The notes beneath the pieces are model-generated. The model was not told where the DNA came from. It did no database searches and saw only the letters and a program-made list of their open reading frames with translations. Position numbers and translations under genes: made by a program. A stretch of DNA of 10,314 bases from Moraxella bovis (lineage in GTDB: Bacteria; Pseudomonadota; Gammaproteobacteria; Pseudomonadales; Moraxellaceae): the NCBI RefSeq assembly GCF_002014975.1, contig NZ_MUXV01000035.1, positions 1 to 10,314 of the forward strand, in the 5' to 3' direction. Positions 7,206 through 10,314 of this stretch are shown here, in pieces. How positions within the stretch are numbered: position 1 is the stretch's first letter; each line of letters starts with the position of its first letter.

Positions 7206-8021
7206 TTATCTCCAATTAACACCTGTTAAAGCGTCAAAAACACAACTGATATAATCATTTCTTTTTGCAAATTCATATTCAGCATAAAATTTATCAATAT
7301 CATCATTACTTAGATTGATGATACACTCGGTAAAATGCTGTTTATGCTTTTGATTATCTAGCCAATGTTTCATTATTGATTTAAATTCTGGACAGTCTTG
7401 TGCAAATACCATATCAATTTTATAATCAACAGGATGTGGATAATAATTAACCCAATAATCATAAGCACTACTGAATATATAATTTATGGTAGATTGTGGT
7501 GTTTTTAGCGTTTCCCAATATTCTAAAAATGGTTGAATATTTGCACCACCAATATGAAACATCAATAAACAGTCAAATACACCGTCTTGTTGCCATTTTA
7601 AACGCTCATAAGGATAAACATTAACTAAGACTTTTAGATACTCATAGCAAAATTTATTCCACAGAGCCATTTCTTGTGTGCTAAAACTGCCTTTTGGACA
7701 ATTTCCCACACGCTGAAAATAAATTTCAGTAGAATGGTGTAAATTTTCACCTTCGGTAATAATTCCACCATTCTAGGTAAAAAATATTTTAATTCATCAG
7801 GTCTTTCTATCGGGTCTTTGGCGGTATCATTGTAATCCATACAAATGATTACGAGTTAATTCACGCAAAGGCAATGTTCGCAGTTCTAATTCAAGTTTTT
7901 CATCGATACATAAGCCACAAGTACAGACATTTAACAATCCAGTTGGTTTTGGATAATTAAATACTTGATAAAATTCATCAATGATAGATTGAAATGGTTT
8001 TAATTCATCTGATTGTTTCAT
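7206..8021 (-). pseudogene. Uncharacterised Cys-motif protein gene broken by two frameshifts
   Basis: Three overlapping frames join into one protein of about 270 residues. Segment A (ATG 8021 to about 7840) contains NVCTCGLCID, a CxCxxC cluster. Segment B (about 7840-7775) reads DYNDTAKDPIERPDELKYFLPRMVELLP. Segment C (about 7770-7206) reads GENLHHSTEIYFQRVGNCPK onward to NWR. A and C are in the same frame and B is offset by one base, so one extra base (a GG run near 7836) and one missing base (an AA run near 7770) explain everything. I do not recognise the family. The start ATG overlaps the ligase stop by 4 nt (ATGA), so it was built as a translationally coupled partner of the ligase. With the frames as given, only a truncated product of 64 residues is made. 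Sequencing error is the main alternative. Confidence 0.7.
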
Positions 8022-9532
8022 AATCGCCCCAAAAACTCTTGAATAAACGCAATTTTATCCAGTTCTGATAACTGATTAAACTTCTCTTTATTATCCTTAA
8101 TATAATCAATCAACGGATAATATTCTTCATCAACTTGTCTTTTATCCAGTTTACGCCCAAGATTGGTAGCATTGCTACGCCCCAAAAATTTTGAAATCAA
8201 ATAATACGGCGATTTAAGTTTAAAGAGCATTTCTTTTGTTTGGCTATCAAACACCATAAAACCTTCGTGTTCTACGGTTTTTAATAAGGCTTTTAATTCG
8301 CCAAAAGGCATTGCTGTTATCATTTGCGGGCGATTGATTGTAATACCGCTACCAATGGCGTTTTGTTCGGCATTAAATGTATCGGCAATGGCATTTAATT
8401 CATTTTCATCAAATTGTCGCCCTGTCGCCACATCAATAATCCCAATCAAAGTTTCGCCAAACACTTCTTTGATGATATGCACATCTTTTTCATCGGTGAT
8501 TTCAAATAAAAAGGTGTGATTGGGATATTGTTTAAACAGCATTTCATACTTTTGGCAATGGATTTCATTCATTTTGGCAAAATCACTGTCCAAAGAACCT
8601 GTGGTAGAGTACAATACTTGATGATTAAACTCAGCGTGATAACTTGGATGCGTTTCATCAAGTGCCACATAAGTACACACGCCCAAAAACCCATTGACCT
8701 TTAATACCACATCCACCAAATGATTATCGTCTATGCTAATGGGATATTTGGATTTTTTGGCAATGCGTTCTGAATAATTAAATACTTTTTTAAAGGGGCG
8801 AACAATGATATTGTTATATTTATCAAGCACCAATCCACGCATTTCAAGTAAGGCGTTGTCAAAAGTATTATTAAAAAATACATCTCTCTTGTATTTTAAG
8901 ACAAACAATTCTGGATAAGTTTTCGATTGTTTGATGATAAAATTTCTTTTGCCGTATTTTAGATAGTCATCAGTAATATAACTTTGGCGGTTTTCGTCAA
9001 AGGGTAATTCTTTTTTGTTGTTAAATTGGCTCATTTTTTCAATATTAGCTTTAATGTCATCGCTCATTGGGCGAATTGGGTCAATATGAATTTCATCACG
9101 AAGTTGATTATTGTTTAATTTAACATAAGCAGACAACACATCGTCTCGTTTGACATTATGCACATTGTCAAAAAAATTATGCAAACGATAAATTTCCGTA
9201 ACCAGTCCTTTTTTACGAGCCGATTGTAAAAGATGAATACAAGACGATGATTTTTGGTTGGTATTGGAATTAATCACCAATATATCCAAATTAGGATTGG
9301 CACGGGCTTTTTCAAAGGCGGTTTTCATTGCGGTTTGACCGATTTGCACCGCTTTTTCAATCCGCTCTGGCGTCCAATGATAAACGCCATTTTCATCGGT
9401 TAATAATAGGTCGTTTTCAATATGAATAATTTCGCCATTTGGGAATTCTTTTTTAAATTCGGCAATTTTTTGTTCGGCAAAGGTGGATTTGCCAGAACCT
9501 TGATGACCACGAATTAGGATAAATTTTTGCAT
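8018..9532 (-). CDS. Polynucleotide kinase-RNA ligase fusion (T4 Rnl1-like)
   Basis: This 504-residue fusion pairs a P-loop kinase domain (about 1-170) with an ATP-dependent RNA ligase domain (about 185-504). Kinase: Walker A GHQGSGKST at 9-17 (K15), a candidate base/metal residue D41 in HIENDLLL, and a basic lid around 105-130. Ligase: the Rnl1-type upstream block MRGLVLD (R232) and RPFKKVFNYSE (245-255), motif I KVNG with adenylated lysine K278, FLFEI (341-345, motif III), EGFMVFD (423-429, motif IV) and LFKLK (436-440, motif V, K438 and K440). The expected reaction is phosphorylation of 5'-OH RNA ends followed by sealing to 3'-OH ends, as in T4 Pnkp plus Rnl1. The phosphatase step would come from the metallophosphoesterase gene downstream. 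ATG 9532 has AAGGA 8 nt upstream. The stop overlaps the next gene's start (ATGA). A sigma-54-like element lies 36-52 bp before the start. Substrates are inferred to be broken tRNAs or tRNA mimics; this is not shown. Confidence 0.92.
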   Translation of the reverse strand: MQKFILIRGHQGSGKSTFAEQKIAEFKKEFPNGEIIHIENDLLLTDENGVYHWTPERIEKAVQIGQTAMKTAFEKARANPNLDILVINSNTNQKSSSCIHLLQSARKKGLVTEIYRLHNFFDNVHNVKRDDVLSAYVKLNNNQLRDEIHIDPIRPMSDDIKANIEKMSQFNNKKELPFDENRQSYITDDYLKYGKRNFIIKQSKTYPELFVLKYKRDVFFNNTFDNALLEMRGLVLDKYNNIIVRPFKKVFNYSERIAKKSKYPISIDDNHLVDVVLKVNGFLGVCTYVALDETHPSYHAEFNHQVLYSTTGSLDSDFAKMNEIHCQKYEMLFKQYPNHTFLFEITDEKDVHIIKEVFGETLIGIIDVATGRQFDENELNAIADTFNAEQNAIGSGITINRPQMITAMPFGELKALLKTVEHEGFMVFDSQTKEMLFKLKSPYYLISKFLGRSNATNLGRKLDKRQVDEEYYPLIDYIKDNKEKFNQLSELDKIAFIQEFLGRL

Positions 9533-9567
9533 TGGGTATTCCTTAAAATAGGTGCTTACTTTTATTG

Positions 9568-9584
9568 TCCAAAGTTTGTGCCAA
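9568..9584 (-). promoter_or_regulatory. Sigma-54-like -24/-12 element before the kinase-ligase gene
   Basis: On the - strand, TTGGCAC (9584-9578), 5 nt, then TTGGA (9572-9568). The sigma-54 consensus is TTGGCAC-N5-TTGCW, so spacing and all but one conserved position match; the -12 element has GG instead of GC. Bacterial rtcBA RNA-repair operons are sigma-54 dependent through RtcR, which makes the match suggestive. No RtcR gene is in the window. Confidence 0.4.
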
Positions 9585-9599
9585 GTTTGAAAAATTGGC
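9580..9599. promoter_or_regulatory. 20-bp imperfect palindrome upstream of the kinase-ligase gene
   Basis: GCCAA.TTT and its complement AAA.TTGGC are symmetrical around 9589/9590 with one mismatched pair per arm. It overlaps the -24 half of the sigma-54-like element. A related 18-bp palindrome lies at 5326-5343. It may be an operator or the end of a mobile block. Confidence 0.35.
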
Positions 9600-9794
9600 G
9601 AAAAAATTTTTTAAGTGATTGATTTTTAATAAATTAAATTTTTAAAAAGTTTTTAAATCGCCTATTTAATGCTTAAATTTTTTATTAAAAACTATAAAAT
9701 ATTCTAGTTATTTATAAAATAAGATATAATTAAACATACTGTTTTTTTTGAAAATTACCAACCCCAAATCATCAACACCTTAAAATTTACCCAT
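9600..9794. other. Very AT-rich spacer, nothing recognised
   Basis: This stretch between the Y-RNA terminator and the kinase-ligase promoter region has long A and T runs and no open frame or stable hairpin that I can support. It could hold upstream activator sites, but I see no repeated motif in it. Confidence 0.5.
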
Positions 9795-9827
9795 AAAAAA
9801 CCGCCCCTATTTTACAATAAGGACGGT
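9795..9827 (-). terminator. Strong terminator ending the structured RNA array
   Basis: On the - strand, ACCGTCCTTATT (9827-9816) pairs with AATAGGGGCGGT (9811-9800) over 12 bp, counting two G-U pairs, closed by the tetraloop GTAA, and is followed by a run of Ts to 9795. It is directional for the - strand and lies 5 nt after the last RNA unit. It insulates the array from the kinase-ligase operon. Confidence 0.85.
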
Positions 9828-9832
9828 AAAAA

Positions 9833-9933
9833 ATTAACCAATCAAACAAAATTTGACAGATTTTACGCTATTTTGCAATAGGTTGGGATTTGAACCCAAT
9901 TTCAACCAAATGTAATCTGTCAGGCATTTTAAT
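9833..9933 (-). ncRNA. Y-RNA-like unit 4 with T-arm and GCAA-capped stem
   Basis: Reading the - strand: outer stem ATTAA (9933-9929) with TTAAT (9837-9833); conserved AATGC; inner stem TGACAGATT (9922-9914) with AATCTGTCA (9862-9854), 9 perfect pairs; then ACATTTGG. Inside lie a canonical tRNA T-arm, TTGGG-TTCAAAT-CCCAA (9899-9883), and a short stem CTATT-GCAA-AATAG (9881-9868) standing where an acceptor stem would be. No D-arm is visible. The 3' strand of the internal loop ends in ATTGG as in the other units. A terminator follows directly. I infer a reduced member of the same RNA family as unit 1. Confidence 0.6.
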
Positions 9934-9947
9934 AAGAATTTTTTAAA

Positions 9948-10013
9948 GCATTAAACCAATTTGTTAATGATAAAAGACATTGGAAAAATGTAATCATCAA
10001 CACATTTTAATGC
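9948..10013 (-). ncRNA. Y-RNA-like unit 3, short form
   Basis: On the - strand: outer stem GCATTAAA (10013-10006) with TTTAATGC (9955-9948), 8 perfect pairs; internal loop ATGT on one side and AAATTGG on the other; inner stem GTTGATGAT (10001-9993) with ATCATTAAC (9971-9963), 9 pairs with one G-U; a 21-nt loop starting TACATTTTT. Stem lengths, loop sizes and the conserved blocks match unit 2 although the stems differ in sequence. No tRNA-like module is present. Confidence 0.55.
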
Positions 10014-10016
10014 AAA

Positions 10017-10080
10017 AACATAACCAAAATCATTAAGACAGCTCATTACCCAAAAATGTAGTCTTAATGGCATTTATGTT
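10017..10080 (-). ncRNA. Y-RNA-like unit 2, short form
   Basis: On the - strand: outer stem AACATAA (10080-10074) with TTATGTT (10023-10017), 7 perfect pairs; internal loop ATGC opposite ATTTTGG; inner stem CATTAAGAC (10069-10061) with GTCTTAATG (10039-10031), 9 perfect pairs; a 21-nt loop starting TACATTTTT. Only 3 nt separate it from unit 3 and 13 nt from unit 1. It has the same end-stem architecture as unit 1 but no tRNA-like module. Confidence 0.55.
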
Positions 10081-10093
10081 ATTGGGGGATTTA

Positions 10094-10220
10094 TATAACC
10101 AAAATTTGTTTAGATACCGTATGATCTATCCAATTGAGCTACAAGCGTTTGCACGCTTGGGCGGACTTGAACCGCCAGCCTTACCATTATCATTGGAATG
10201 TAATTTAAACGGCATTTATA
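10094..10220 (-). ncRNA. Y RNA (YrlA-like) carrying a circularly permuted tRNA module
   Basis: On the - strand the 5' outer stem TATAA (10220-10216) pairs with TTATA (10098-10094). Then come ATGCC, an inner stem GTTTAAAT (10210-10203) against ATCTAAAC (10115-10108, one mismatch), and TACATT. The core is a tRNA in permuted order: variable-loop-like AGGCT; T-arm GGCGG-TTCAAGT-CCGCC (10176-10160); acceptor 3' strand CAAGCGT (10159-10153); tetraloop GCAA (10152-10149); acceptor 5' strand ACGCTTG (10148-10142); TA; D-arm GCTC-AATTGGATA-GATC (10139-10123). The acceptor end is closed, so no CCA end and no aminoacylation are expected, and the anticodon arm opens into the end-stem. This is the known layout of bacterial YrlA-type Y RNAs, which bind the Ro60 orthologue Rsr and steer exoribonucleases. 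The Rsr partner is not in the window. The total length is about 127 nt. Confidence 0.75.
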
Positions 10221-10231
10221 CAACCGTTACT

Positions 10232-10259
10232 ATTTTATTAAATTTTATTAAAAATGCAA
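10232..10259 (-). promoter_or_regulatory. Candidate promoter of the structured RNA array
   Basis: On the - strand, TTGCAT (10259-10254), a 16-nt spacer and TAAAAT (10237-10232, 5 of 6 to consensus). The predicted start is a G at about 10225, five bases before the first paired position of unit 1. The surroundings are very AT-rich, so chance matches are easy. Confidence 0.45.
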
Positions 10260-10314
10260 GGATTTTTTTATAAAATTTTTATTATTTTTTTAAATGGCAT
10301 TGTTAAACTAAAAT

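Noticed and set aside
7770..7840. Programmed ribosomal frameshifting in the Cys-motif gene
   Set aside because: Two opposite shifts would be needed within about 70 bp, and I see no slippery heptamer with a downstream structure at either point. Mutation or sequencing error is simpler.
5198..9623. Direct repeat TAAGTGATTGAT at 5198-5209 and 9612-9623 as attachment sites
   Set aside because: Twelve bases repeated once in a 10-kb AT-rich window is expected by chance, and there is no integrase or tRNA 3' end at the site.
10094..10220. Permuted two-piece tmRNA
   Set aside because: The 5' half has a full canonical D-arm, the intervening loop is only 4 nt, and no tag-peptide frame or tmRNA-specific ends are seen.
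9833..10220. CRISPR array
   Set aside because: Units are not identical repeats with unique spacers. Conserved blocks are short and interrupted by paired stems, unit lengths vary from 64 to 127 nt, and no cas gene is present.
10100..10225. Two ordinary tRNA genes, one ending at about 10153 and one starting at about 10148 on the - strand
   Set aside because: Neither has a complete cloverleaf: the upstream one lacks a D-arm and the downstream one lacks a proper T-arm and 3' acceptor. The two halves complement each other perfectly as one permuted molecule capped by GCAA.
10067..10273. Small + strand open frame as a protein gene
   Set aside because: It is the antisense of the structured RNA units, has no ribosome binding site, and its composition reflects T-arm and D-arm complements.
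10293..10305. Fifth structured RNA unit at the right edge (lone AATGCC block)
   Set aside because: The 5' block is present on the - strand, but I find no TACATT block, no inner stem partner and no 3' block before unit 1.

Overview
The window looks like a chromosome segment from a low-to-moderate GC gammaproteobacterium, most likely Moraxellaceae (Moraxella or a close relative). The basis is the mix of a YheV-type zinc ribbon, RNase PH and FadD with Moraxella-like composition. This is inference; no species marker is present.

Positions 1-5200 are ordinary chromosome. On the + strand there is a decayed reading frame at the left edge, a YheV-like zinc ribbon gene (383-625), and a gene for an acidic single-pass membrane protein with a C-terminal coiled coil (852-1919), closed by a strong terminator. 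On the - strand, rph (RNase PH) is followed with a 1-nt overlap by a small two-helix membrane protein, and fadD (long-chain acyl-CoA ligase) stands upstream with its own leader.

Positions 5200-5500 hold no gene. They contain a roughly 220-bp MITE-like element with 15-bp inverted ends, then a terminator for the next block.

Positions 5510-9532 form a more AT-rich block, all on the - strand. In transcription order it encodes a P-loop kinase fused to a T4 Rnl1-like RNA ligase, an uncharacterised Cys-motif protein whose frame is broken twice, a calcineurin-like metallophosphoesterase, and a helical protein of unknown function. Kinase, metallophosphoesterase and ligase are the three activities of bacterial Pnkp RNA repair, here split over two polypeptides. 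A sigma-54-like element lies before the kinase-ligase gene.

Positions 9795-10260 hold the most interesting feature: four tandem structured RNA units on the same - strand, with a candidate promoter before them and a strong terminator after them. All share an outer stem, an asymmetric internal loop (AUGC or AUGU opposite a strand ending in UUGG), an inner stem of different sequence in each unit, and a UACAUU or ACAUU block. The first carries a circularly permuted tRNA: T-arm, then an acceptor stem capped by GCAA, then a D-arm. That is the architecture of bacterial Y RNAs (YrlA type), which are known to accompany the Ro60 orthologue Rsr and RNA-repair enzymes. The fourth carries a T-arm and a GCAA-capped stem only. 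No Ro/TROVE protein is visible in the window. I read the right half as an RNA-repair island in which tRNA-mimic RNAs sit upstream of an end-healing and sealing operon.
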